Assembly: GCA_017609945.1 (NCBI GenBank) | Contig: JAFCCZ010000024.1 | Location: 1 to 11,178, forward strand | From: Candidatus Iainarchaeum sp. | GTDB taxonomy: Archaea > Iainarchaeota > Iainarchaeia > Iainarchaeales > GCA-2688035 | Length of the DNA: 11,178 nt | Reading direction: 5' to 3' | Translations under genes and position numbers: made by a program | Notes under the pieces: model-generated | What the model saw: only the letters and a program-made list of their open reading frames with translations | The model's database searches: none | What the model was told of the DNA's origin: nothing | Shown here: in pieces, positions 1 to 6,568 of the stretch | Layout: each line of letters begins with the position of its first letter | Position numbering within the stretch: position 1 is the stretch's first letter

Positions 1-204
1 AATTAAACCAATTATTATTGCAGAAAAATACGCTAATCCCCCTGCTGTTGGTAGGTCCATTAGTACTTTACTTCCAATGACAAAGATTACAAAAAAAGAA
101 ACAGTAATTATTACAATAAATCCAATTAAATCTGGAAGTCTTACTGCCATTCGTTGCTTTATAAGTTGAAAGTAGTTTATTAGCTTTTCGTTGCTCATTT
201 TCAT
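1..204 (-). CDS. Partial membrane protein of unknown family (N-terminal 68 residues)
   Basis: The gene runs off the left edge, so only the first 68 codons are visible. The start is ATG at 204-202, preceded on the minus strand by a strong GGGGGTGA ribosome binding site at about 212-219; an in-frame ATG two codons later is a weaker alternative. The product begins with about 25 polar, basic residues (NEKLINYFQLIKQRMAVR), followed by a hydrophobic segment at about residues 26-48 and the start of a second at about 57-68, so it is an integral membrane protein with a cytosolic N-terminus. I do not recognise the family. The first 180 bases hold 54 G+C (30%), much lower than sampled stretches of the neighbouring genes, with many ATA, GTA and TTA codons. 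It lies downstream of the S8e gene on the same strand. Confidence 0.72.
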   Translation of the reverse strand, partial: MKMSNEKLINYFQLIKQRMAVRLPDLIGFIVIITVSFFVIFVIGSKVLMDLPTAGGLAYFSAIIIGLI

Positions 205-339
205 GCGATTTCACCCCCTCTCCTACCAAAAGGAGGTTTTGAGCATTCTGCTCCAAAAGTAGCGTTCCTGCTCCCAAAGTAGTGCGAATTTCGGGCTTTC
301 GGAGCAAAGCCTTTTTTCGCCTTTTTTCGTAAAATCCGC
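205..339. repeat. Spacer with a 15-nt direct repeat and several small hairpins
   Basis: This 135-nt spacer between two minus-strand genes holds no convincing ORF. CTGCTCCAAAAGTAG at 248-262 is repeated as CTGCTCCCAAAGTAG at 268-282 (14 of 15 identical, 20 nt apart). TTTTGAGCA (237-245) can pair with TGCTCCAAAA (249-258) with one bulge. CTCCT (220-224) can pair with AGGAG (231-235), just upstream of the ribosome binding site of the partial membrane-protein gene. Function unknown. Confidence 0.6.
294..327 (+). terminator. Terminator-like hairpin with two T6 tracts, plus orientation
   Basis: GGCTTT (294-299), loop CGGAGC, AAAGCC (306-311) form a perfect 6-bp stem, followed at once by T6 (312-317) and a second T6 (322-327). 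On the plus strand this reads like an intrinsic or oligo-T terminator, but both flanking genes are on the minus strand and no plus-strand gene is visible upstream. It may end antisense transcription or be a chance structure. Confidence 0.35.
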
Positions 340-753
340 TTATTTCTTTTCTTCGACCAGTACTGCCTGGATTTGGCCCTGTTGGCCTGGCCTTGAGGTG
401 ACCTTTGCTTTCTCTTCCTTTCCACCGAGCTTTACCTTGATTACTGCTCCCTTGGTGATTATGTTTCGTCTTACAAATAGTCTGTTTGCGTCGTTTTCCT
501 CAACGCTTAGGATCTCTGCCTTTTCGGCCTTCTTTGATTTGGGGGTTGAAACGCTTGCGAATTTCGCTCGCCTTTCCTTTACCTTGTGGGTTGAGCCCCT
601 TCCCTTTACAACAGTCCGCCTTTCCTCTTCCTCGGCTATTGCGGTGTGGGTGGGCAGGCCGCCTTTTTCGGTCAGTCTCTTGTCTCTCCTTCGCTTGGCA
701 GTGCGAATTCCGCCTGATGGCTTTCTCCTTGCCTTACGATGCCATTGTGTCAT
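340..753 (-). CDS. rps8e: Small ribosomal subunit protein eS8 (S8e)
   Basis: This is the 137-residue archaeal/eukaryotic-type S8e protein of the 30S subunit. Recognisable family segments are the basic N-terminus with RRKPSGG (9-15), the central VKGRGSTHKVK (48-58), LSVEENDANRLFVRRNIITKG (about 82-102) and the C-terminal VTSRPGQQGQIQAVL (about 118-132), giving near full family length (usually about 125-130). The start ATG at 753-751 directly precedes TQWHRKARRKP, as in other archaeal S8e proteins. Only a weak GTGG stands upstream as a ribosome binding site. The gene has its own promoter in the 754-867 spacer and a leader with two dyads, so it is probably transcribed separately from the GH130 gene upstream. 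Identification is firm. Confidence 0.96.
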   Translation of the reverse strand: MTQWHRKARRKPSGGIRTAKRRRDKRLTEKGGLPTHTAIAEEEERRTVVKGRGSTHKVKERRAKFASVSTPKSKKAEKAEILSVEENDANRLFVRRNIITKGAVIKVKLGGKEEKAKVTSRPGQQGQIQAVLVEEKK

Positions 754-771
754 AAAACCACTTCAAAACAA

Positions 772-790
772 CGAATTTGGGCAAAATTCG
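772..790. promoter_or_regulatory. Perfect dyad in the S8e leader
   Basis: CGAATTT (772-778), GGGCA, AAATTCG (784-790) form a perfect 7-bp inverted repeat about 20 nt before the S8e start. On the gene strand it reads CCGAATTTTG-CCCAAATTCG. A nearly identical element is present at 6475-6494 near the histone promoter. It could be a protein-binding operator or, in the mRNA, a leader hairpin. Confidence 0.5.
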
Positions 791-801
791 GTTATTTGTG
801 C

Positions 802-811
802 CCGTTAACGG
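802..811. promoter_or_regulatory. Perfect 10-bp palindrome near the predicted S8e transcription start
   Basis: CCGTTAACGG is fully self-complementary and lies about 25-30 bp downstream of the S8e TATA-like element, where transcription should begin. This is a typical site for an archaeal repressor that blocks polymerase recruitment. The function is inferred from position only. Confidence 0.35.
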
Positions 812-830
812 AATAATTACGCTGGCAAGG

Positions 831-847
831 GAATTTAAATCTTTGGT
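831..847 (-). promoter_or_regulatory. TATA/BRE-like promoter of the S8e gene
   Basis: Read on the minus strand, CCAAAG (847-842) followed by ATTTAAATTC (840-831) resembles an archaeal BRE plus TATA box. Transcription would start near position 810, giving a leader of about 55-60 nt before the S8e ATG. Confidence 0.5.
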
Positions 848-867
848 TTGTTCCCATCTCCAAAATT

Positions 868-1980
868 TCATTCAAGCGAATTCAAAATGTCCTTTATTGC
901 CATTTTTCTGACTGTAATCCTGCTGTCTGCCGCCCCAGAGTAAATCAAAAGGTCTTTTTCCCTGTTTGTGGTAATAGTTCCCGTTGGAAACACCACTTGT
1001 TCAACAAATCCCTTTTTCTCAAGTTTTGGGTCCGGTGAAAACAGCGGCTTGTCCTTTGGGGTTCTTGCCAGGATCTTTTCCGGGTTCTTTCTATCAAACA
1101 GTAGCGCGCCGGCCCTGTAGATTTTTCTGGATTCAGGGTCGTTTGCCCTGCTCAAGCTAACCCCGTGGTATATTTCCAAATACCCTTCCTTTACTTTGAT
1201 TGGAACTGTTCCAGGCCCTATTCTTAGCGAGTCCCAGCCCTTTTTTCTTGGGGCAAGCAGTGTCTTGTCCTTTCCCCAAAATATGAGGTCTTTTGAGTAT
1301 GAAATCCAGATGCTTGGCTTGTCAAAAATCATTGCCCCCTCTGGGCGGTGCAGTGCCACATAGTAGCCCTTGATTTTTTCGGGGAAAAGCGCAACGTCCT
1401 TGTTCTGCTGCCTGAAAATTATGCCGCGCCTGGTCCAGCCCTGAAGGTTTTTTGAAGTGGCCAGGGACGTTGAGACCCCGCTTTTTGTCGAGACACTTAC
1501 ATAGGTCATTGCATAAAAATTTTGCCTCTTGAAATGTGTTATTCTTGGGTCTTCAACCCCAAGGTCGCCGTCAACGTCGCAGCCGCAAAAGTCGTGCTCT
1601 GTCCCGATTTTTTCAACAAACATTCCTGTCTCGTCAAGAAGAATCTTTCTCAAATGCGAAATCGTGGGAAGCTTCCACATTCCAAACTTTGTGCGGAATC
1701 CCCTTTCCTCAACAGTTCCCCTGCTTCTCGGAATTTTCTCCATTTTCATTTTAGGCTTTCTTTCCGTTCCGGTCATCATTGCCGAGATAAAATAGCGTTT
1801 CCCGTGAATTGGGGTTTCGGCAATCCTTGCCATAAGCAAAATTTTGCCGTTCTGAAGCCTCACGGCCGCAGGGTTGAAAACCCCCCTCACCCGCATTTGC
1901 GGAGTTGAGGGCTTTATGTTCTCGGGTTCAATCAACAAAGAGACTTTGCTTTTTGCCACCGCCTTCACCAGTTTTTTCAT
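868..1980 (-). CDS. GH130-type beta-mannoside phosphorylase or hydrolase
   Basis: This 370-residue protein has the hallmarks of glycoside hydrolase family 130, whose members phosphorolyse or hydrolyse beta-mannosides in the cytoplasm. Visible family segments are GVFNPAAV (33-40), NGKILLMAR (44-52), GVEDPRIT (141-148) with the likely catalytic Asp144, TSKNLQGWTRRGII (about 175-188), KDVALFPEKI (194-203), the HRP motif (211-213), WISYSKDLIFWG (about 225-236), the IGPGTVPI and YHGV segments, and a C-terminal YSGAAD. Length fits the family. ATG at 1980-1978 is preferred over the GTG one codon earlier. An AT-rich TATA-like stretch about 25-30 nt upstream suggests a leaderless or nearly leaderless mRNA. 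Phosphorylase versus hydrolase, and linkage specificity, cannot be settled by eye. It is divergent from an STT3-like glycosyltransferase, which supports a role in glycan turnover. Confidence 0.85.
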   Translation of the reverse strand: MKKLVKAVAKSKVSLLIEPENIKPSTPQMRVRGVFNPAAVRLQNGKILLMARIAETPIHGKRYFISAMMTGTERKPKMKMEKIPRSRGTVEERGFRTKFGMWKLPTISHLRKILLDETGMFVEKIGTEHDFCGCDVDGDLGVEDPRITHFKRQNFYAMTYVSVSTKSGVSTSLATSKNLQGWTRRGIIFRQQNKDVALFPEKIKGYYVALHRPEGAMIFDKPSIWISYSKDLIFWGKDKTLLAPRKKGWDSLRIGPGTVPIKVKEGYLEIYHGVSLSRANDPESRKIYRAGALLFDRKNPEKILARTPKDKPLFSPDPKLEKKGFVEQVVFPTGTITTNREKDLLIYSGAADSRITVRKMAIKDILNSLE

Positions 1981-1992
1981 CACTAATAGTAC

Positions 1993-2038
1993 GCTTTATA
2001 TGCTTTTTAATTTTTCCCCTGCCTATTTTTATGGGGGT
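1993..2038 (+). promoter_or_regulatory. Promoter and ribosome binding site of the STT3-like gene
   Basis: CTTTATATGC (1994-2003) is a good TATA box. Start of transcription would fall near 2023, and GGGGGT (2033-2038) is a ribosome binding site just ahead of the TTG at 2042. The 61-nt region between 1980 and 2042 serves both this gene and the divergent GH130 gene. Confidence 0.5.
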
Positions 2039-2041
2039 TAC

Positions 2042-3430
2042 TTGGTTAACAAAAAAGCACTGCTGGCAATCTTCCTTCTGGCACTCTTAATCAGGTCCTT
2101 CCCGCTGTTCATTGGTTCAATGACCGGCCCAGACCCCTGGTTTCACGCAAGGATGTCGGAAATGGTTGTTGAAGGGCAGGCTGTTCCTGAATTTGATTCC
2201 CTTTCAATGCAGGGCCGCCACTACAGCTATGCTCCCCTGTTTCACACAACAATTGCCTGCTTCTCAATTCTCTCAGGAATTGGGGTGATTAACCTTACTC
2301 CAAGCCTTCCCGTGATTTACGGCGCGGCAGCCGTATTTCTTGCCTTTGCCTTTGCAAGGCGTTTCTTTAAAAGCCAGAGCATTGCGCTCTTTGCCTCGCT
2401 TGCAATTGCATTAATGCCACTTCACTTAATGAGAACGGCCGCCTACGCCCGCCCTGACTCCCTTGCCCTTCTCATTGTTCCGGCAATAATCTTCCTAATC
2501 TACATCAAAAAGTTTTCACCGGCCCTGCTTCTCACAATTGCCCTGGTTCTGCTGCATCCGCTTTCCTCGCTTTACCTCTTCAGCTTTTTAATAATTTGGA
2601 TGATTGTTGCAAGGGTAAAGCATCTGGATTTTAATTTCAGGAAAACCCTTCTGATAATTCTGATTGGTTCCCTTGTCTGGATGCTCTGGCTTTACTCTTT
2701 GCCCTACTCTCCACTGGATTACCTCTCCTCAGTCTCCCTTGAGTCAAGCGAGAACGCAAAGCTCCTTCTTCTCAGCATTTTCACCTTCTTCACTTTCTCC
2801 TGGATTTTCCTGGTTCTCGGTCTCGTCAAGTCAGAGGCAAGAAAGAAGGTTTTTCTCCTCTCCTGGTTTTTCTTCTCCCTTATTTACGCTGCCTTCAGCA
2901 TAAGGCTTGCAATATTTCTCACAATGCCTGTTGCGGTAATTTCAGCCGCAGGCCTTGGCTTTGCTTTTGAGAAGACCCGCTCCGCGTTTCCGGTCTTCCT
3001 TGCCCTGCTGTTTATCCTTGGTTCAATGGTGGCCTTCTCTGAGGCAAGCGGCACAGGCTTTTTTGTCAGCTTGCCGGAGCGCGCTGCAATGTCATGGCTA
3101 CAGAACACCCCGCAGAATTCAGTGATTTTTTCACAGTGGGACCGCGGGCACCCGCTTACCTACCTTGCCCGGCGCCAGGTTGTGATGGACGGCTACTTTG
3201 AGTTTGCTCCCGGCCTTAGCGAGCGCAACGATTCTATGAAGGTGCTTGTGCGGACCTCAAACTGTTTGAAGATTCTCGCTGAAAGCACTCGCTGGGAATT
3301 TGACTTTTTCTTCCTGCACAAGGGCGCTGTTGAGTCTCCTGTTTACAAGCACGGAATTCTTGAGGCAGACTGCAATTTCATTTCCACAGTTTACTCAAGC
3401 GATTCGGCAAGAATTCTTTCATTCCGCTGA
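2042..3430 (+). CDS. STT3-like multi-pass membrane glycosyltransferase (GT-C fold)
   Basis: The 462-residue product is a polytopic membrane protein related to oligosaccharyltransferase STT3/AglB. After a first transmembrane segment (about 4-24) it carries GPDPWFHAR (29-37), matching the first acidic motif of STT3 (DPWFNYR in eukaryotes), with Asp31 the expected metal ligand. GRHYSYAPLFH and RTAAYARPDSLAL (about 131-143) follow, then about eight hydrophobic segments. The soluble C-terminal tail of about 100 residues includes WLQNTP and SQWDRGHPLTYLARR (about 364-378), placed where STT3 has WWDYG. Only W, D and G of WWDYG remain, and the tail is short, so it may transfer a different glycan or acceptor than true AglB. 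TTG at 2042 is chosen because a TATA box and GGGGGT site precede it and the protein then opens with a basic tip and hydrophobic helix. Upstream in-frame sequence overlaps the GH130 gene. Confidence 0.75.
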   Translation: MVNKKALLAIFLLALLIRSFPLFIGSMTGPDPWFHARMSEMVVEGQAVPEFDSLSMQGRHYSYAPLFHTTIACFSILSGIGVINLTPSLPVIYGAAAVFLAFAFARRFFKSQSIALFASLAIALMPLHLMRTAAYARPDSLALLIVPAIIFLIYIKKFSPALLLTIALVLLHPLSSLYLFSFLIIWMIVARVKHLDFNFRKTLLIILIGSLVWMLWLYSLPYSPLDYLSSVSLESSENAKLLLLSIFTFFTFSWIFLVLGLVKSEARKKVFLLSWFFFSLIYAAFSIRLAIFLTMPVAVISAAGLGFAFEKTRSAFPVFLALLFILGSMVAFSEASGTGFFVSLPERAAMSWLQNTPQNSVIFSQWDRGHPLTYLARRQVVMDGYFEFAPGLSERNDSMKVLVRTSNCLKILAESTRWEFDFFFLHKGAVESPVYKHGILEADCNFISTVYSSDSARILSFR

Positions 3431-4126
3431 TTAGATAAGGAACGGCGTGCTTTTTTTGTAAGCAGAGTATTCCGGGAACTTTTTTGAAACCTCTTCCTCT
3501 TCCTTCCTGCACACCTGAACATATTTGTAGGTTAGAATTGGCGCAAACGCCGCTGTTAAAAGCGTGGGCCACCCAACAAACCATCCAATTGTGACCATTA
3601 TAAATCCAAGGTACTGCGGGTGCCTTGAGTGTGCATAAAGCCCTTTTGTAACAAGGCCCCGTTTGCGATTTCGGTAGAGCGTAATCCATCCGGTTACTAT
3701 AAGCAGCATTCCCAGCAGCATTACAACAAGTCCGTAAATCATTCCCGCGGTCATTGCAAATTCCACACCCAAAAAATTAAACATTATTGCATTAACCGGC
3801 TTGTACACCGCTTCGGTGAAAAGGTATTTTGAGGCAATGAACATTGAGAGCGGCAATCCGTACATTTCAATGAAGAGCGAGACAAAGAACGCGCTAACCA
3901 AACCATACTCCTGCCAGTTGGCCTTTCTTCTGAACGAAAGCGGGATAAGGAATGCAGTGAAGAAAATTATGTTCAGTGCAGCAATGTGCCACTGCTGCGT
4001 TATTGCAGTGACGCTCCCGGTAAAGTGGTCGTAGAAGTGATTTAAGAATTCACTGAAAAAAAGCAGGGGGGCAACCGCAAGCACAAGCAGTGCGATTCTC
4101 CACTTTAAATTCCTGGCCGGCATCAT
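3431..4126 (-). CDS. Isoprenylcysteine carboxyl methyltransferase (ICMT)-like membrane protein
   Basis: This 231-residue membrane protein (230 from the second ATG) has several hydrophobic helices at about 10-28, 47-64, 76-98, 112-150 and 174-200. Its C-terminal core is typical of the ICMT/phospholipid methyltransferase superfamily: LVTKGLYAHSRHPQYLG (158-174), which contributes to the S-adenosylmethionine site, then WPTLL, YKYVQVCRKEEEEV (201-213) and FPEYSAYKKSTPFLI at the end. The substrate is unknown; archaeal members could methylate lipids or prenylated compounds. Its start overlaps the stop of the nuclease gene (ATGATG with TGA inside) and GAGGAG lies upstream, so it is the last gene of a Hef helicase-nuclease-methyltransferase run. 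Its stop codon abuts that of the convergent STT3-like gene with no base between. Confidence 0.8.
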   Translation of the reverse strand: MMPARNLKWRIALLVLAVAPLLFFSEFLNHFYDHFTGSVTAITQQWHIAALNIIFFTAFLIPLSFRRKANWQEYGLVSAFFVSLFIEMYGLPLSMFIASKYLFTEAVYKPVNAIMFNFLGVEFAMTAGMIYGLVVMLLGMLLIVTGWITLYRNRKRGLVTKGLYAHSRHPQYLGFIMVTIGWFVGWPTLLTAAFAPILTYKYVQVCRKEEEEVSKKFPEYSAYKKSTPFLI

Positions 4127-4836
4127 TCCTTCTCCTCATACTTCCCCCAGAAAACCTTTTTGATGTGCTTCGCTTTTTTTGATCCAAGGTTTTCAACCTT
4201 CTGCAGGTCCTTGCTGTAAGCATTTGCTATCTCGCGCACGCTTCCAAATTTCTTTAGCAGGGCCTTTGCCATTTTTGGGCCAACGAATGGGAGTGATTCA
4301 ACAACAAACCTCTGCTGTTCGGCAAGAGTCATCTTTTTCCGTCCAATCCTCAACCTTATGTCCTTGCTTTTTCCCAGCTGCTCCCTTTTCGCGATATTGT
4401 GCAGGAAGTCAACTGTTTCCCGCGCGCTTCCCGTGAACATAACCGGAACCTGGTAGTTCAGTGCGGCCGAGGTGAGCGCGCCAATAATACTGTTCTTGTG
4501 AATGTTCCTGATGGAATAAATCCTTGAAAAATTTCCTTCAACCAAAAGCAGCGGTTTCTCGTAATTGCTTTTCATGCTCACAAGCTGCTCAAACAGGCGC
4601 CCGTCAATAATGCTTTGCAGGAAGTCTGCGATCGTTTTCCTTTCAACAACCACTGCATCGCTCAGAACATAGTCTCCAACGTCAAGCATTTTAACGCGAA
4701 CCTCGCAGCCGAGCGAGGAGAGCTTGTCGGCAATTGCAGAATTCTGCTCCCTTGAGTCCACGTAAACCACTATCTGGTTTTTCTTTCGCTTTGCGTGCTT
4801 TTCCAGAGTTTCCTGCTTTGCCCTCTCCCTTTCCAT
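4123..4836 (-). CDS. ERCC4/XPF-family structure-specific endonuclease (Hef nuclease half)
   Basis: The 237-residue protein carries the ERCC4 nuclease domain and a C-terminal tandem helix-hairpin-helix domain, the layout of archaeal XPF and of the C-terminal half of Hef. Catalytic motifs are intact: VDSRE (26-30), VGDY (53-56) and VERKTIADF (64-72), which holds the ERKxxxD metal-binding core, followed by SIIDGRLFEQ (75-84). The HhH region spans about 181-229, with LPFVGPKMAKALLKKFGS. The first 20 residues are charged and likely a linker. Enzymes of this kind dimerise and cut branched or fork DNA. The ATG starts one nucleotide after the helicase stop codon (TAAaATG), so the two halves are almost certainly made from one mRNA and probably act together. 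There is no PCNA-binding tail I can identify. Confidence 0.92.
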   Translation of the reverse strand: MERERAKQETLEKHAKRKKNQIVVYVDSREQNSAIADKLSSLGCEVRVKMLDVGDYVLSDAVVVERKTIADFLQSIIDGRLFEQLVSMKSNYEKPLLLVEGNFSRIYSIRNIHKNSIIGALTSAALNYQVPVMFTGSARETVDFLHNIAKREQLGKSKDIRLRIGRKKMTLAEQQRFVVESLPFVGPKMAKALLKKFGSVREIANAYSKDLQKVENLGSKKAKHIKKVFWGKYEEKE

Positions 4837-4837
4837 T

Positions 4838-6418
4838 TTACCATGTCCCGAGTTTTGTTTGCTTTTCTTTTGGATTTTCCTTCAGGCCAGAGAGCACTTT
4901 CTTCATTTTCCTTTCTTTGTGGTGTGAAACCCAATAAAATGCCTCGTCCCTTGTTTTCTCAGCCATCAGAATAATTACCCTGCCCTTTGAAAACCGCCCT
5001 GTCCGGCCCCTTCTCTGAATTGACCTTATCTCGCTTGGAACCGGCTCGTAAAAAACCACCAGGTCAACTGCCGGAATGTCCAGCCCCTCTTCCGCCACGC
5101 TGCTTGCCACAAGGCAGTTGTGCTTTCCCTGCCTGAGGTCCTGGATCACTTCGGCCTGCTCTTTTTGGCTCATTCCCTTGTCCCGGCCCCTGGTTGCCTG
5201 TCCAATAAATCTTTTTGGTTTCACGCCCGGAACTGCTTCAAGGTATTCAACAACTGTTCTAATGCTGCTCCTGTAATGGTTGAAAACTATTGCCCTGCTT
5301 TCAGGGTTTTCCCTGAACTGATCCATTAAAATCTTCCCAAGCTCTGCAAGCTTTGGGTGTTCTACTCCCTGGACTTCCATTTTCTCAGCAATCTTTATTG
5401 CCCTGTGAATCTGCGGGCTTCGCACAAAGGCCTTTAGCGCCTTTGACGCCTTTGGCTTTTTTTCCTCATCATGCATTCTTCCCAGGTAATCGTTCAGCGC
5501 GCTAATTCCTTGTGTTTCAAGCAGTAGTTGCGCGTGAGAGGCCTTCATCAGCGCGGCAAGCTTTGAGGCCGCTGCGTAAAGTGAGGGCTGCCTTTTCCCG
5601 TACTTTCCAATCCTTTGCCTTATTTTTGCCTGCAGCTCAAGCTGCCTTGTCTTGCTGAAAAACCCGATGTTTGTTGTGGGAACAAGGCCCATTCTTTTGA
5701 GCAGAACAATCTGTTCTTTTGAGAATCCTTCAAGGGCATTTTTAATTTTCAAGAAGTCTGCCGGAAGCTTTACCGTGACCCACTCTGTTTCAATTTCCTT
5801 TACATACGGCTTTACATCACTGTCCTCACTGTCCTTTACTTCAATGTTCTTTATGAACAGGTTGTCCCTTACTGCCGTTATCTTTTCCTCACTGCTTCCA
5901 GGTGAGGCCGTTAATCCCAGAATCAGCGGCCTCTTAGCCTGCTTAACATACTTTGCGGCAATTTCCACATAGCTGTAGTCGCCGATCGCCCTGTGGCACT
6001 CGTCAAATATGCATAGCTTTACTTCACCCAAGTCAATTCTGCCCTTTCGCAGGTCGTTCCTAATTGTCTGCGGTGTTGCGTTAACGACAACTGCCTCTTT
6101 AAACAGCCTTGCCCTTTCCCTTGGTTCAATGCTGCCTGTCAACAGCACAATCTTTTCCTTTGGAATATTTGTCTTCTTTTCAAAGCTTTTTTTGTGCTGT
6201 TCGGCAAGCGGTTTGGTTGGGGCAAGAAACAGTATTTTTCCGCCCTTTTCAACGAGCTGGACCCCCAAAACAATCGCAATAATTGTCTTTCCCAGTGCGG
6301 TTGGGGCCACAACAAGGGTGTTTCCCTTCTCAATAACTACCTTGCCCAGCCCGGTTTGGTATTCTCTGTCCTCAATTTCTCCGCGTTTAATCAGCGGGTG
6401 CTCTACAAACCGTTTCAT
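4838..6418 (-). CDS. Hef/FANCM-family superfamily 2 DNA helicase
   Basis: This 526-residue helicase matches the N-terminal half of archaeal Hef, which remodels stalled forks. RecA domain 1 carries the Walker A box APTALGKT (38-45), APTKPLAEQH (about 67-76), DECH (139-142) and TASPG (about 170-174). A helical insert at about 212-340 corresponds to the Hef thumb domain. RecA domain 2 carries VFNHYRSS, VASSVAEEGLDIP and the arginine-finger motif QRRGRTGR (468-475). Walker A has Ala where most relatives have Gly (APTGLGKT). ATG at 6418-6416 is taken as the start because GTGA sits just upstream; GTG at 6427 is an alternative that would give a leaderless mRNA from the TATA-like element near 6452. 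In many Euryarchaeota this protein is fused to the nuclease that here is encoded by the next gene. Confidence 0.92.
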   Translation of the reverse strand: MKRFVEHPLIKRGEIEDREYQTGLGKVVIEKGNTLVVAPTALGKTIIAIVLGVQLVEKGGKILFLAPTKPLAEQHKKSFEKKTNIPKEKIVLLTGSIEPRERARLFKEAVVVNATPQTIRNDLRKGRIDLGEVKLCIFDECHRAIGDYSYVEIAAKYVKQAKRPLILGLTASPGSSEEKITAVRDNLFIKNIEVKDSEDSDVKPYVKEIETEWVTVKLPADFLKIKNALEGFSKEQIVLLKRMGLVPTTNIGFFSKTRQLELQAKIRQRIGKYGKRQPSLYAAASKLAALMKASHAQLLLETQGISALNDYLGRMHDEEKKPKASKALKAFVRSPQIHRAIKIAEKMEVQGVEHPKLAELGKILMDQFRENPESRAIVFNHYRSSIRTVVEYLEAVPGVKPKRFIGQATRGRDKGMSQKEQAEVIQDLRQGKHNCLVASSVAEEGLDIPAVDLVVFYEPVPSEIRSIQRRGRTGRFSKGRVIILMAEKTRDEAFYWVSHHKERKMKKVLSGLKENPKEKQTKLGTW

Positions 6419-6437
6419 GGGTTTCACAAATTAAAAT

Positions 6438-6458
6438 AAGTTTAAATCAATTTAAAGC
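6438..6458 (-). promoter_or_regulatory. TATA-like promoter elements of the hef operon
   Basis: On the minus strand CTTTAAATTG (6458-6449) and the adjacent GATTTAAACTT (6448-6438) are TATA-like. The first would place the transcription start at about 6427, at or just before the helicase start codon. Confidence 0.45.
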
Positions 6459-6474
6459 TTTTCACGCTCCAGAA

Positions 6475-6513
6475 CCGAATTTTGGCCCAAATTCAATTTT
6501 TTTGCCCAAAAAA
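6475..6513. promoter_or_regulatory. Tandem dyads upstream of the histone and hef promoters
   Basis: GAATTT (6477-6482) pairs with AAATTC (6489-6494) around TGGCCC, and T6 (6498-6503) pairs with A6 (6508-6513) around GCCC. The dyad centres (6485.5 and 6505.5) are 20 bp apart, close to two helical turns, as in paired operator sites. The first dyad is nearly identical to the one in the S8e leader. They lie between the two divergent promoters and could serve either one. Confidence 0.45.
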
Positions 6514-6533
6514 GGGAAAAAGCTTTTATATTC
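6514..6533 (+). promoter_or_regulatory. BRE/TATA promoter of the histone gene
   Basis: GGGAAAAAG (6514-6522) then CTTTTATATTC (6523-6533) make a good archaeal BRE and TATA box. Transcription would start near 6553, leaving a leader of about 30 nt before the start codon. Confidence 0.6.
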
Positions 6534-6568
6534 TTCCAAAATAACCTTATATTAGGCTTTATTTAATC

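Noticed and set aside
398..808. Plus-strand ORF of 136 codons opposite S8e
   Set aside because: It is the antisense shadow of the clear S8e gene, has low-complexity Ser/Phe/Leu-rich sequence and no start signals.
1836..1847. Perfect 12-bp palindrome GCAAAATTTTGC
   Set aside because: It lies inside GH130 coding sequence, encodes the conserved NGKILLM region and has no promoter context.
1522..1908. Plus-strand ORF of 128 codons inside the GH130 gene
   Set aside because: It lies antisense to conserved GH130 motifs and has no recognisable domain or ribosome binding site.
1874..2041. Upstream N-terminal extension of the STT3-like gene
   Set aside because: The extension overlaps the start of the divergent GH130 gene and the shared promoter; TTG at 2042 with its ribosome binding site gives a sensible membrane-protein start.
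6009..6434. Plus-strand ORF of 141 codons opposite the Hef helicase
   Set aside because: It is a shadow of the helicase gene, covering the DNA that encodes the Walker A and DECH motifs on the other strand.
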